Source: Polytrichum commune
Lineage: Eukaryota > Streptophyta > Polytrichopsida > Polytrichales > Polytrichaceae
NCBI GenBank assembly: GCA_950295325.1
Contig: OX485804.1
Location: 63,454,533 to 63,518,532, forward strand
Length of the DNA: 64,000 nucleotides
Direction of reading: 5' to 3'
Positions 11,315 to 23,146 of this stretch are shown here, piece by piece. A model generated the notes under the pieces. That model had not been told where the DNA came from and did not search any database. It saw only the letters and a program-made list of their open reading frames with translations. Every line of letters begins with the position of its first letter. Position 1 is the first letter of the stretch. The position numbers were made by a program, and so were the translations under genes.

Positions 11315-11760
11315 ATTGGATCAGCCTCCAAATACACTCGAAATGTCACGGTGTCCCCTTAAAAAGCTGCGCATCAAGTAAACAACCATCATCAGACTCA
11401 CAGCCTCTAGAACTTGCACAGTTGATAATTGATGCAGAATTATAATATCCAAGCACGGGAACAAGTAAACCATCACATAATAGTATGGAGTTGATGCTAT
11501 GATTGATTATGGCTGTTAATGATCTGCTCCAAAAAATTGGATCAGCCTCCACACACACTCCAAATGTCTCAGTGTTGCCTTTAAAGTACACAAAGTTAAC
11601 AAGCTCGGCTAGTTACACAAGCTCCAGAACTCAGGAAGTTGTTAATTGACATAGTATTATAACATTTTAGCACGCAAATAAATAAGTCGTCACCAAGTAG
11701 TGGAGTCTCGGATGTTGTTCATTCTGGCTGTAATTATGTTCCAGCAAGTAGCCATCACCA
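11315..11760. repeat. Tandem duplication of about 220 bp
   Basis: Two diverged copies (11315-11535 and 11537-11760) share 'ttggatcagcctcca', 'acactc.aaatgtc', 'cagaactt/cag..agttg..aattga', 'agcacg..aa.aagta' and 'atggctgttaat'/'ctggctgtaat'. No coding frame is conserved. Confidence 0.7.
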
Positions 11761-11924
11761 GGATGACCAATGTTTGTCATAATAAGCAGGAACAAACACA
11801 TCCCATAATTTGGCTCACTTTGCAGTGCGAGCTGGGACTGCTGGAAGAATTAGCCTGCGCGTGGTTCTAGTTCGCGTGTCAAAGCTATATTCAACCACTA
11901 CTAGGCCACTGTTACCAACAAAAC

Positions 11925-12650
11925 ACTACAATCACAAACCAGAATCTCTCGATACAAGTCACCAAAAAACTCTCAAAACCTTTCGAGTCACCAATCGAGC
12001 CAGATTCATTCATATACTATATACTAGGGCATCAGCGAGGAATTAGTTGCAGAGTACCACTTCAATACTGATCCAAACATGCAATCGACCCACAATTTTA
12101 CATCTAGAAAGAACCACTCCCACCCCATGTCGCATAGCACCAAAAGGACAGATCTCAGCTACATCTAGCTACACACTTAATGCGCCACACCGGAACTGCA
12201 ATGAGCTCACTCGGTTTACACAGACATGACCCATCTCAGCTCCCAACATTACTTCCTTCACCAGTTCTAAATTCACTACCTCAGTCACCACCAAATCACT
12301 AAAATCAAAAACCAGAATCTCTCTATACAAGTCACAAAAAACTTTTGAAACCATCAATCAAGCCAGATTCTGTCATATATCATATACTAGAGGATCAGCG
12401 AGAAACGAGCTGTAGTAACGCTTCAATACTGATCCAAACATTCAATCAGACCGCAATTATATATCTCATAAGAACCACCCCCCATGTCACAAAACACCAA
12501 AAGAACAGATCTCAGCTAGATCTAGCAACACACTGAATGCGCCACACTGGAAGCGCAAAGAGCTACATATGACATTCACTAGGTTTACACAGACATGACC
12601 CATATCACCTCCCAAGACTACCTCCTTCACCAGACTCTACTAACTCACTA
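11925..12650. repeat. Tandem duplication of about 365 bp
   Basis: Copies at about 11925-12290 and 12295-12650 share 'aaaccagaatctctc.ataca', 'tatactag.g.atcagcga', 'cttcaatactgatccaaaca', 'aacagatctcagcta.atct' and 'ggtttacacagacatgaccc'. Divergence is moderate and includes indels. No gene is recognisable; a UTR or intron of an unseen gene is possible. Confidence 0.75.
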
Positions 12651-12811
12651 CCTTGAAGCAGCAACATAAACAGCCCCAAAACATTCAGCACCACATTTCT
12701 CGTCGCATTCATCAGTTTGGTGCTGGAAACTCCAATCAATCCTATACCAGAAACTAGAACGAAGAAACTCCACGCTGCGGTTCGATCGAAGGTGGATCGC
12801 AATTTACACAT
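12605..12811 (-). CDS. Small hydrophobic open frame, uncertain
   Basis: A 68-codon minus-strand frame starts MCKLRSTFDRTAAWSFFVLV and holds two hydrophobic stretches (about residues 13-31 and 38-53), suggesting a small membrane protein. It may be the first exon of a spliced gene, because CAAG|GTAGTG follows the second stretch as a possible donor. I see no continuing exon and no family match. GC-rich sequence at 13040-13240 lies upstream on the same strand and could be its 5' region. Confidence 0.25.
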   Translation of the reverse strand: MCKLRSTFDRTAAWSFFVLVSGIGLIGVSSTKLMNATRNVVLNVLGLFMLLLQGSELVESGEGGSLGR

Positions 12812-13975
12812 AATTTACCACCATGCATCGTTTTTTCCTTAATTTCAATCGGGACGACGCACCTGAGTAACAGTGCAGAAGCAGCCTCGTCTCGCCCACT
12901 CCCGAATCTCATCAAAACTTGATCCGCAGATTGACGAGCTGCTATGAAAGTCCACTAGTGATTAATTTGTCCATGAAACTGTCAAGTTTCATCGGACAAT
13001 AGACTTGGCGAAGTTCGAGTCCGATGAAGTGAAGGGATTCCAAGGTGGATTCCAGGCTGCCGGGGACTGACTGTGTGGAGTCTAGAACACGAAGCCCAAG
13101 AGGGCGGAGCTCCGCTGGATCGTCCACCAATGGAATCGCCCCCAGCCTCATCGGCCGAGCCACCTGGCGCCTCCCTATTGGCTGCGCCTCGGCTATTTCC
13201 CAGTTGGCCGAAGAATTCCCCATAAATTTGTGGTGGCGCTTTTAAAGAACAACTTGACCACAAGCATGGAGGGTGACTTGTTTGGAGTCCTCACTCATTA
13301 AAGGAATCTTCGGATTCACTAGCAAGCCCACTTTATTGATGAGAGATTTTCCTTTTATTTTCCCACAAGTGATATGATATGATTGATGTTATCCTTGGCC
13401 AAGATGTGTCCCTTTACAAAAAGCATGAGGTGGCCTTGAACATGCGTTCGTTCGGGAAAGAATTGGGTCACTTTGGATATAAGCTTTGAGGTAAGCGAGC
13501 CTAATCCGGTTACTCGTCTTGATCGGGTACCCTATATTTGAGTGGTGTGCGATTAGTCGCGGATCTAAGAATAGAGACATCAATAAGACATGTTTTGTTC
13601 AAGTTTTGTTGATTGTTTGTTGGTTTTGTCCCGTATCATGGGATAAAGGCATTGTGGGGACGGCCTCTGAGTGGTAATAGGGTCTTCGTAATACATGTAA
13701 GAACTCAATGGATAAGATTTGGTGAAGCTCAGTGGAAGCTCAGTGAAATTTCCAATTTTATACGAGAAAGAGTAAGTCATTATAAATATTTATTTTGCAA
13801 ATGTCATTTTAGGACAAAGCCTCTAGTGGCAAAACCACGTTCCCTTGTTTCAATAGTCAACATAATCATGCGGACTAATATAATCCAATTATAAAGAGAA
13901 TCTTTGCTTTTCATGCATACGATATATAAATGAGCTTCAAATTTATGAGGAAGATGACTACGGCCTCGATTTGGA

Positions 13976-14343
13976 TTTGCCACACTAAATATGGTATTTA
14001 GTGTCACTATGGTAACTTTTCAGATGACACTTCTTACGAATAAGTGAACAAATATTGTCATGGATGATGGATTAGTTCATCGATTGGCCAAACCCCTACC
14101 TTCTCTTGTAAGCAACTGTGTCACGAAATATTGTCATGGATGATTGAAATTTGAATGAAAATCCACTTGGTTAATGATTATAATTGCAACACTGTAAATC
14201 TATAATTATCCAAAAAATTACAACGAATGACAAATAATGTTGGCTTAACATTTAGTGTTGGTGACTCTACACCGTGGTTTACAATTATTATTGAGCGAAA
14301 CAATTAGAATTGGTGACACTAAATTTCATATTTAGTATAGTTA
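13976..14343 (+). mobile_element. MITE family M1 (CACTAAATA termini), copy a
   Basis: The left end is ACACTAAATATGGTATTTAG and the right end ACTAAATTTCATATTTAGTA. The interior landmarks 'TATGGTAACTTTTC.GATGAC', 'TATTGTCATGGATGATTGAA' and 'CATTTAGTGTTGGTGAC' match copies at 23147, 56386 and 61777. No open frame of note. The superfamily is uncertain: the CACTA-like terminus suggests EnSpm/CACTA, but I could not confirm a 3-bp target duplication. Confidence 0.8.
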
Positions 14344-14454
14344 TCACAATGTTGCTAAGCCTCGTGCTCCTTCACTCTAGGTAGGAGAACAATACGACCC
14401 AGGCCCATGAATAAGCATGTTATGACTCTCAAAAAAACAACAACCTAAGCACTT

Positions 14455-14662
14455 CACTGAATATTGTATTTAGTGTCAATCACTATTTGGAATTACACAA
14501 TGCTATATCTATTTACTCTACGTCTCATATTTTACCAGCAAATGTCAAATTGGTTGTTTGAAGGTTGTAAAATATCAACAACTTTACTTGGTACAAAATG
14601 TACATCAATAGTACTATGTAACTCCAAATAGTAAGTGACACTAAATATCATATTTAGTGTAG
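14455..14662. mobile_element. MITE family M2, copy a (near-complete palindrome)
   Basis: A 208-bp element whose arms are long inverted repeats. The left arm 'CACTATTTGGAATTACACAA' and 'CTATATCTATTTACT' is mirrored on the right by 'GTAACTCCAAATAGTAAGTG'. It ends in the terminus TAAATATCATATTTAGTGTA shared with family M1. A second copy is at 28870-29105. Confidence 0.8.
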
Positions 14663-14960
14663 TGTCACGGCAAGGTCCTCATGGACTATGGAATCTCTCT
14701 TATTTGGAAAGGGTGCAATAGCATGAGGCTCACCTAATAATATTATGATCTTGCACTGCTAGAATGTTTCATATCCTAGGAGAAGTGAGTGCACTCCAAA
14801 AAATGTCTATTGTAACACAATATTCATTAAAATGAGAGTTTTCCAGTGAATTGAGAGTACATAAAGCAAATCATTAATCCAAGAATGAATTGAAAACCAC
14901 TGGAAAGTTGTAGAGTACAAGTAAAAAAATAACATTTGATTTTATGCCGTAAATTCCGCC

Positions 14961-15198
14961 GTAGTTTCCATTAAAATGAGAGTATGTTAAGCTGGGAAAT
15001 CGACTCATTTAGGTCGACTCAACCTAAATTGACAACATATTGTCCTCATTTAGGTCGACTCAACCTAAATTGACAACATAATGTCCTCATTTAGGTCGAC
15101 TCAACCTAAATTAACAAAATATTGTCCTCATTTAGGTCGACTCAACCTAAATGAGTCAATTTCCCAGCTTAACATACTCTCATTTTAATGGAAACTAC
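14961..15198. repeat. Palindromic element with four 41-bp hairpin repeats
   Basis: The outer arms are a nearly perfect inverted repeat of about 45 bp (GTAGTTTCCATTAAAATGAG ... its complement at 15179-15198, continuing through GTTAAGCTGGGAAAT). Between them the phrase CATTTAGGTCGACTCAACCT recurs at 15006, 15047, 15088 and 15129, an exact 41-bp period. Each unit can fold on itself (TTTAGGT...ACCTAAA), and the spacer is 'ATTGACAACATATTGTCCT' with small changes. Non-coding. Confidence 0.9.
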
Positions 15199-16085
15199 AC
15201 ATCTGAAGTATAATCTAGTATTTATCAACCTAACATGACTTTTAGGTGTCCAAATGGCCAATATTATTTTGAGAGGATCCCACTCTCTCAAAATATTGAA
15301 TATCGTGTTTTGTAGGCCCGGTTAACTTAAATCAACTGATATTTCAATAAAATTGGACCATGGCCCAATCCATAATTAAAAAAATGTTAAATTGAACATA
15401 GAATCTTTTGGTTTAACATGTTGATTGATTAAGACAGTGATAGAATTTTTATTTTTATTTTTATTTTTTTAAAGAAAAAAAAATCCATTTGAATATTTTC
15501 AAATATGGATCACAACATTCAAATAATCATAGAGGCTTCACATCCCTCTGCTAGAATATAGATATATATCAAAAGTATATCAACGGAGTCACCATAGAAC
15601 TTAGGTAGTCCAAAAAGCCAAAATTTTGAAATATGTCCACTTTTGCTTGTATACCAGGTAAATATGCTTGAAAACTTGAAGGGATTATCATTGAACATTG
15701 ATTAGTGTAGACAATTTCACTATGCATTGCATGAATGCCTACACTGTCAATATATGAAAAGCAATGTTGCATTCACAGCCGACTGAAATCAAATAATAAG
15801 ATGATTGTTAAGGTCCCATGATACCATGCATACATTGTCATAGAATCATATCATAGGCAACTGAATTGGAGTGTTTTTGAAACATAAAATCTTTAACAAA
15901 TCAAATGAAACTACAGCTAAATGTTGCACAATAATTGGTTATATGTTAATGCTACAACACTCAAAATGGTCAACACTCATAGTCTCCCGTATGTGGTGGA
16001 TCATCCTCAAGTTGCCACCTCCCTCCTTACTTCACTCCTCATTTACACAAATTTTTGAAACTCAAGTAATATACAAGTTTATTGT

Positions 16086-16870
16086 AGAGGTGTCTATTCC
16101 TAATCAAGACCCCTTTGGCAATCTATAGGGTACTGGAATTTCGATCAGGCTAGGATAGAATTCCAATCAAGCCGGAACCAATAGTGCCATGACACATATC
16201 CTGGTTTTGAGTGCTAAAGTTAGGAGGAATCATGAGCGGTTATGGCGGCCTCTAGATATTGGTGATATGTTTGGATCAACTTTTGGCTTCAAAATTTTAC
16301 AATATTTGCAATTGAAGGAATAAAATTACTGAAAAAATTACAATCCTCCTTATTTCTACCTTCCTACATGGGAAAATTTTGCACCGCCTTATACTTCTCC
16401 AAATCTGGCACAAATTCTCTTAAGTGATTGGTTATGAGTGCCTCTACTCTAAATGACGGTTGCTTCACCGTCCACCCATGTGCCTCCACTGTTGCATTCT
16501 TCAATTAAGTATAATATAGTAGAGGCGCCTATTCCTGATCAAGACCCCTTTGGCAATCTATCGGGTACTGGAATTTCGATCATACCAGAACCAATAGTGC
16601 CATAACATGTGTCTTGGTTTTGAGTGTTGAAATGAGGAGGAATCATGAGCGGTTATGGCAAACTCTAGATACTTGTAATATATTCAGACCAACTATTGGC
16701 TTCAAAATGCTATAATAATCTTAATTCAAGGAATAAAATTACTAAAAGCAATTTGTAATCCTCTTGATTTCTATCTTCCTACATGGGAAAATTTGCATTA
16801 CCTTATACTTCTCTAAATCTTGTGCGGAAACTCTTTAGTGATCGGTTATGAACGCCTCTACTCTAGATAT
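16086..16870. repeat. Tandem duplication of about 400 bp
   Basis: The first copy (16086-16456) and second copy (16521-16870) share 'ATCAAGACCCCTTTGGCAAT', 'GGTACTGGAATTTCGATCA', 'AGGAGGAATCATGAGCGGTT' and 'CTTCCTACATGGGAAAATTT', with a period near 435 bp. No conserved open frame. Confidence 0.8.
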
Positions 16871-16999
16871 TGACACAAAGTTGATAAATGGTGGACATGA
16901 TATTTCTAAAGTTGTAGACAATTCAGTTTAACCCTTTGCAAAAGATGTGTATATCGGAAGCCTATATTAATAACATAATTAACAGTGTGGTTATTGCAC

Positions 17000-18890
17000 T
17001 ATTTCACTAAGGCTAAGGGATAAGGACGAGTGGGGGACATTGGGACAAGTGTTGTGAGGGCATTTTTAATTTTAGTGGGTAGAGCATTGAATGAGAGCCT
17101 TAAATTTGATACTGGAGGGGTCAATGGTATTGAAAAATTCCATAATATTTCCAAGGACATAACTATAGATGATACCATGGTATTTTGCAATGGTTTATGT
17201 GCAAACATCAAGTGGGCTTCAAAACTAATTTTGAATGACGCAATAACCCAAGTTGAACCTTGATACTCACACAACATTGGTTGGCACCAAACACCAAAGA
17301 GTATACAATAAGCAAGGGGTTCCATGTCATGACAAAAGTGATGTATCCCTAGTCATGGCTTGCTCAGTGAAGGTGTGATTGCACTACTATATTGCAAATG
17401 ACAAGCACATTGCTTATAGTATGTAGTGCCACTTGTCACGGCCAGACGCCCACCTCGTTGAGTTGGACCCCTACCACTATTACTTAGGGTGAAAATGCAA
17501 GCAATTCCATCATAGCATATAGATTCCATTGTTGAGAATTTCGACTCCAAAACCAACATCAAAGGTCCTGAATCAGTCCACAAGGACCCACTTGAGATGA
17601 ACAAGCAGCTAGTCACGAGAGTGCTCTACCTTATTATTTACCCTACACACATGGTTGATTCCAGTTGGATGTCCAACCAAGGCCAAACTTTGGCTCAATT
17701 TAGAGACCACTTGAGATCAACACTCACTTACACTCCACTTGAAGAGCAAGTCACTAGCATCATAGAATCACAAACACATACATGGCCGGTTCCGGTTGGC
17801 TGTCAGACTTTGACCCGTTTCAGCGACCATCCCTAGGCCTCTTTCCTTAGGGCGAAGCCAATGAATCACAAACCTCTGAAACTCATGTTTTTCACCAGCC
17901 CCCTTTACCGTGGTAATAGGGGTGGGGCCCAGCTCAAAGAGGTGTGTGTCTAGCCCTAGCCCTTGAAGTGCTGCAGCGGTGTCATTACCGCATTCAGTAT
18001 CCACCAGTCCACAAACCTAAGTTAGATGCACGTGATCTACATACGTCCCTGACCTAATAAGTTACATGGAGTAGCAGGCTGCTCATGTGCAGATCTGAAG
18101 AACCCCAAATGCTACGGACAAAGCATATTGCATAAGCACAGAATGACTCACTTCACCAACCCAATCAGCCATGTTCCTACTCTTAATTTATTTATTTATT
18201 TTCCTTCTAAAGTTGCTATCGCATCTTAATGCAGTCGTCCTCTTGAGCAAGAGAGGTTGGAAAGCAATCACACCTTTCGAAGCCCACCCACACTTCCTGG
18301 TGTGGGCCACCACTGAACGGCTCCTACCAGCAAGGGCCACTCTTAGCTCCAGGTTGGGCAATGAGGGGTTGATCACACCAACCGATTTTGGCGCCACCCG
18401 TTCTCATCTCCGGCTGTAATAGTGTGGAAAGTGGTGGGCTAACGTATGTTTTTGAAGATAATCCCCAACAATTTCTCAGCTGGAATTGGACGGAAAGTTT
18501 GGTGCAATCGGGGCGTGAGAGCCACTGGATGTAGCCGGTGTTGGTAGAAATTGTTCACTACTGGCCTGCACCAGTAAGTGTGGGCGGGCAATCAATCTAC
18601 AAGGTAGATGTTGACAATTATAGAGTTGGGTGAAGTTTTTGGCTCTTTGACTTGCAACTTCACACCCCTGGATAAGGTGTGTGATCCTATTCAGGCACGT
18701 CCAATTCCACATGCAATTTCAACTATTGGATCAGATCGGATCGAGAATTATCGCCTCCGGTTCTTGATTGTGAATCATGCAAATTATCATTTCAAGTTTT
18801 AGAATTGGAATTAAGATATCGAATTTATAGAAGATCAAAGGAAAGAAAAGGAAACTCTCTCAAAACCATCACATAAATCCTCCCAATTAT
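17000..18890. other. Gene-free stretch
   Basis: Short frames near 17030-17325 and 18171-18420 overlap on opposite strands, carry no recognisable domain and lack splice support. I see no RNA gene. Confidence 0.4.
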
Positions 18891-18894
18891 TTTC

Positions 18895-19019
18895 ATTAGA
18901 ACGGTGCCTATGTTTTGAGCACATTGTCCAATCTCATCTTACATACAAGACTTGCCATGTGCCATTTAGATATAGGTGAACAATTACGCAGAGTGACACA
19001 CGTAGTAAGGCCTACGTAC
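18895..19019 (-). repeat. Intron-like repeat IR-1, 5' fragment
   Basis: On the minus strand it starts GGTACGTAGGCCTTACTACG and continues 'CACCTATATCTAAATGG' and 'GGACAATGTGCTCAAAACAT', matching the 5' half of the repeat seen in the intron of histidine-rich gene 1. It is truncated after that. Confidence 0.55.
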
Positions 19020-20895
19020 CTTATGCCCTTATTACAATCATGAGTATGGTGCCCAGTGAGTACCTAGTGATGATCGAAGTATACTGGAAAAAACATAATA
19101 CCAAGTTCACCTTTAAATCAAAAAGTAATTTTCTATGATTGTGATACGCCTTGTCATAAATACATGTTCCTCTTTATTGAAGACTTTCTGCTACTTACCA
19201 TAAATACAGACATTGACTTTGTAGTTTCAAGGGCTACACTTGCAGCTTGTCTGGCCCAAAAAAAAAGAAATTTCCACTACACCAATTATTCAATAAAATT
19301 ACAAGTTAGTTCAGATATCTGCATTCAAAGTCACACAAGTGATGTAATTTCCCAGTGGAAGATGGTATGATTGTCCTTCATAACCATTTCATTCCATTCT
19401 AACAATATCAATGAGAGTAGTTCACCCAACTTTGTGAGGTTAAATAGGTTGCTAATAAGCAGGGCATAGTTCGGAACACTATTTGACTTATTCCTCACCC
19501 CACCCAGTTTGCAGTGGCCTTTGAATAATGTTATGCACAAGATGGAATTCTTAAAATAAATAAAAGCACTAAGAAAACCCATTCAACAATTTAGTTGGTA
19601 CAAAGAGTCCGCGTATAAGAAAAAATCACAGTAGTGCATAGTAACAATTTGATATCATCCCAAGAATCACACTAAACAATTGGGCATCCGGAAATATCAA
19701 TGTCAAGATCTCATATTTATAACATTATCGGTGGCCCCCCTCATCAGACAATGCCGTGCTAGTATTGTACGCTTGTCACTCTTTCAATACATGTATGTAG
19801 TACTCAATTCAAGAGGCATAACATCTTATGTTGCATCACGGAATATCTTGATCAGCATCAAGCTCACATTCACACCGGTACCTAACTACGGGCGTTACTT
19901 TTCTTTTTGTAGTACTCAATTCTAAATTAGCAAACGTTGATTACTTTTAGAATGTTGGACGGTGACTTAAGGTATAGGAGCCATCCAACCATGCCTGGAT
20001 TGCCCACCGTGTGATTGAAAATTGGAGAACAAGTGGAGGGTGGAGAGGGACACACAATTTAGGCAAGCGTACGTGGTCCATTAACAAATGTTCATGAAGA
20101 TATTAGGCATGATACAAATGAGTGCATGGACAAAAGATTGTCAAAGGTTGGTGGTTGAAATAAGAGCTTTATCCATTGCATCGTTCATACCAAGGGTTTG
20201 TCCACTTCGTCAACATGCCATGTCCACAATCAATGTAGCCAGCTCAGCAGACGAGATGGAGAAGTTTCGGGTCTTGCCTAATGGGTGGCTCCAAACTTCT
20301 CTAGTGGAGGAACATGCATGCTTGTTCAATTAGGGTTGGTTAGGGTTGTTGGCGGGTCTGAAGTTGTATCTTCTGGATTGGACGACACATATAATGGCTT
20401 GATGATGTAAAAGCGCTTTGGGAGGACAAAAGATTGGTTGGGATGTCATTGTTCACGCTTTGTTTGACCTCCTATCTAAATTGGGCCTTACCAACCAACA
20501 GACACAAAAGGCAATTGACATCATATGTATGATGTAGAGTTTCTCATGCCAAAAGTGATGGATTTTGAATCTTAGCTTAGGGGTTAGGGCTCCTGCCTTG
20601 CAAGCAAAGTTCTTCTAGGTTGCTATTCAATCCATGAATTTTGATTTTTGCTGAGGACATGTAATATAACATGCTTTGTGGAAATGTTCACCCACACATT
20701 TACTATGTGCTAGTGCACAATGGCAAGATACAGTCACAATGTGGCTCAATGTTGGAAATGAACACATGTGTGAACACAATTAGTCTCTAGTTTGAATGGA
20801 GAGCTTGTCGTTTAGAAGAACATGTTTTTAAGTGTCTGCTCGCACCTAAAGCAAATGGCCTAACGCTTGCACCCGAGCCAGAGTTAACCCCAAAC

Positions 20896-21190
20896 ATGCA
20901 GGTACACTAACTAGTCCTATTAATGTGGGCCACAATAATTTTTTAGAGCCCATGTCAATTTTCTCACAATAAGAATCAATGTGGTTGATTTTATTTTATT
21001 TTTTTCTACTTTTGTCCTAGAAAATAATTTCTGATGTGTTTGTCTGAAATCTTCATGAAGAGTTAGGGACATACCAGGGTCTTGGACCCATATTAATTCC
21101 ATCTTGACTAGAAAATTAGTGTGGCCCACGTGAATTGTTCCCACACTAATTTTCCACCCACACTAATAGGAATATTTAGTGTAGTGATCC
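20896..21190. mobile_element. MITE family M3, copy a
   Basis: The left end is TACACTAACTAGTCCTATTA and the right end CACTAATAGGAATATTTAGT; rich in the motif GTGGGCCACA. The copy at 25488-25868 has the same termini and internal phrases ('TAATTCCATCTTGACTAGAA' in one orientation, its complement in the other). Non-coding. Confidence 0.75.
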
Positions 21191-22321
21191 GACATGTACC
21201 AATACAATGGCCATAATGCTCACACCTAAAGAATCAACAATTGCAAAAAGAAAAAAGAAAAACTTAATGTTTTTTCAAAAAACATTATTGAAGAATATTC
21301 TACTTACAACCTCATGCCCCAGGGGACACACATAGCATATTGTTGAGGGGGTATTACATTTTCCTTGGTGGATTTTGAGATCCATTCATTTATAATATTG
21401 GATTTTAGGTGAAATGGATGCATCCTATGTTAGTTGAAATATTATTGAGGATTTTGAATTGTTTAACCCTTAATTTTGTTCCATGTTTTAGATACAAATT
21501 TTGTAAGTATTGATTTAACAAAGTTATGTAATACTTGATGGAATATGGATTTATGACCAGTTATTGGTACACACTAGCACAAAGCATGCTCACAAATGGC
21601 CTTCATGTAAAAGGAATGTGCAACATTGAAAATTGCTATTGAAATGCACACTGTAGATGCACATGTGATACATTGTTTGCACAACCATCAATCCATTCAT
21701 ATTTGGTGTGCTTATGCTCTTGCAACCACAAACTATTGCACGGACTTTGCATCAACATTATTCTTGGGTATACAATTTTGTTAAAGATTAGTATGTCATA
21801 ATCGTAGTTCATATGATACTATCAACATCTATCCACTTGGCTATCCATGGTGACCTTATTGGGCACACAATTTGAATTCGGGGTTTTGGGGGAGGTTAGG
21901 GGTTGGGGGTTGGGGGTTGGGGCATTTTTATGCACACACATGTTATTCGTAAATATTTTCTAACACCTTATGAATTTTACAAGCTAAGTTATTTCAACCC
22001 ACGAATGTTTCATAGTGGTCATCCTTTATTATTTGCAATAGGCTCTCCTTTTTATTTTTATTTGAAAAATATTGGACCTTATGTTTATTCCACCTCTATT
22101 GAAACACTTTGAACATGCAACCCTTGATCTTACAACCCATAGCCAACACAACACAAACTCAAACCTAACAAACATGTTTGAGCACTGTGAATGGTGCCAC
22201 CTACATGCAAAACATATCACAAATAATACAAGTAATAATAGAGTTTTAAGGAAAGAAGTTTATTGCATCTTACAAGCTGAGGCACCCTGTTTTGGAAAAA
22301 TTCACATTATTTTTTATGTCT
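21191..22321. other. Gene-free AT-rich stretch
   Basis: No gene recognised. The short frames at 21903-22344 lie on both strands and have no family resemblance. A G/T-rich repeat of 'ggttggg' occurs near 21895-21920. Confidence 0.4.
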
Positions 22322-22333
22322 CAACCTATGGAA

Positions 22334-22614
22334 TAAATAAATAAATAAATAAATAAATAACCAACGGCAGGCAATCCGACATGAATTTGAGCCTGTTGGC
22401 CCTACCCTGCTCAAGAAACCTCTTAGTGCATGGTGGGGTTTACAACCTACCTTGCAGTGGGTGGGCTATTGGCGTCCTACCTACCTACCTACCTACCTAG
22501 TTGCTTCCGTCAAGTGGAGAGAAGATTTCTTAGCAGGAGTCGAACCGCCAACCACTCCATTCGGAAATGGGTACCTCTCCACTATCACCCAGTAGTTTAG
22601 GGTCATCTTAGACC
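22334..22614 (-). mobile_element. tRNA-derived SINE
   Basis: Read on the minus strand, the head holds an RNA polymerase III A box (TAGTGGAGAGG, near 22577) and B box (GGTTCGACTCC, near 22541) with about 27 bp between them. The body includes AACAGGCTCAAATTCATGTC and the element ends in a (TTAT)n tail. A 12-bp direct repeat CAACCTATGGAA flanks it (22322-22333 and 22615-22626), as expected for target-primed insertion. A related 3' body occurs at 37951-38073 and 46935-47040. Confidence 0.87.
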
Positions 22615-22913
22615 CAACCTATGGAACATATCATCGTCTTCGCGAACAAAGGTGTTGGGGTAGAAACTCGATTGTGAGCCTACTATCAACACCCCAAATC
22701 TTGCTCCGGCCAAAGCACCAACTATTGTTGATCATTTTCACGACCATCACCATTCGAGCAAACACACACATTTTTATTTTATATTTGTTATTGCCCATCG
22801 TCCTCTCAACTACACCTCTTGAGGTTGAGCCCAAAGAAGTGCGACTTCTATGCTTAAAGAACAGCTGAAGACAGCCTCCCACTCCTACAACCTTGGCTAA
22901 TTGTCATGCATAC

Positions 22914-23117
22914 CAATGAACGGAGAGAACCGTTTGCAATTAAGAAGTAACCGGTTGAAGTTTAACACTTTAGAAAAATTACCGATCATTTTAGAGGAAT
23001 TTTAGAGATTATACCTCGGAATAACAAAGAACAACCGAAACATGTGAACATGTAACCAGTTGGACTTGGAAACACTAAGATCTCCACCGATTATGCCCAA
23101 AAATCTCCCCGGACATT
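22914..23117. mobile_element. hAT MITE of the 205-bp family
   Basis: The left end is CAATGAACGGAGAGAACC and the right end ATCTCCCCGGACATT. The interior matches copies at 5895 and 53370. It is flanked by the direct repeat CATGCATAC (22905-22913 and 23118-23126), which contains the 8-bp hAT duplication. Confidence 0.9.
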
Positions 23118-23146
23118 CATGCATACAAGCAATTTGTATGCATAAC

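Larger units (their letters stand above)
13491..14800 (+). repeat. Intron-like repeat IR-1, copy broken by MITEs
   Basis: It begins GAG|GTAAGCGAGCCTAATC at 13491 and has 'CTATATTTGAGTGGTGTG', 'GCGGATCTAAGAATAGAGAC', 'TTTCAATAGTCAACATAA' (about 13848) and 'AGAGAATCTTTGCTTTTCAT' (13896), then 'GACTACGGCCTCGATTTGG' (13957). A further piece with 'TTTCATATCCTAGGAGAAGT' (about 14768) matches the 3' part. Two MITEs (13976-14343 and 14455-14662) interrupt it. The flanking sequence at 13380-13490 is unrelated to the exon of histidine-rich gene 1, so the shared 5' edge really lies at the GT. Confidence 0.75.

Noticed and set aside
15006-15150. CRISPR array, because of regularly spaced repeats
   Set aside because: The 41-bp units are contiguous tandem repeats with nearly identical spacers inside a palindrome in a plant-like genome; not a repeat-spacer array.
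20088-20333. An 81-codon plus-strand frame
   Set aside because: No recognised family, no splice or promoter support; treated as chance.
22525-22600. A genuine tRNA gene on the minus strand
   Set aside because: A and B boxes are present, but the sequence continues into a SINE body and simple-repeat tail with 12-bp target duplications, and the cloverleaf arms do not pair properly.
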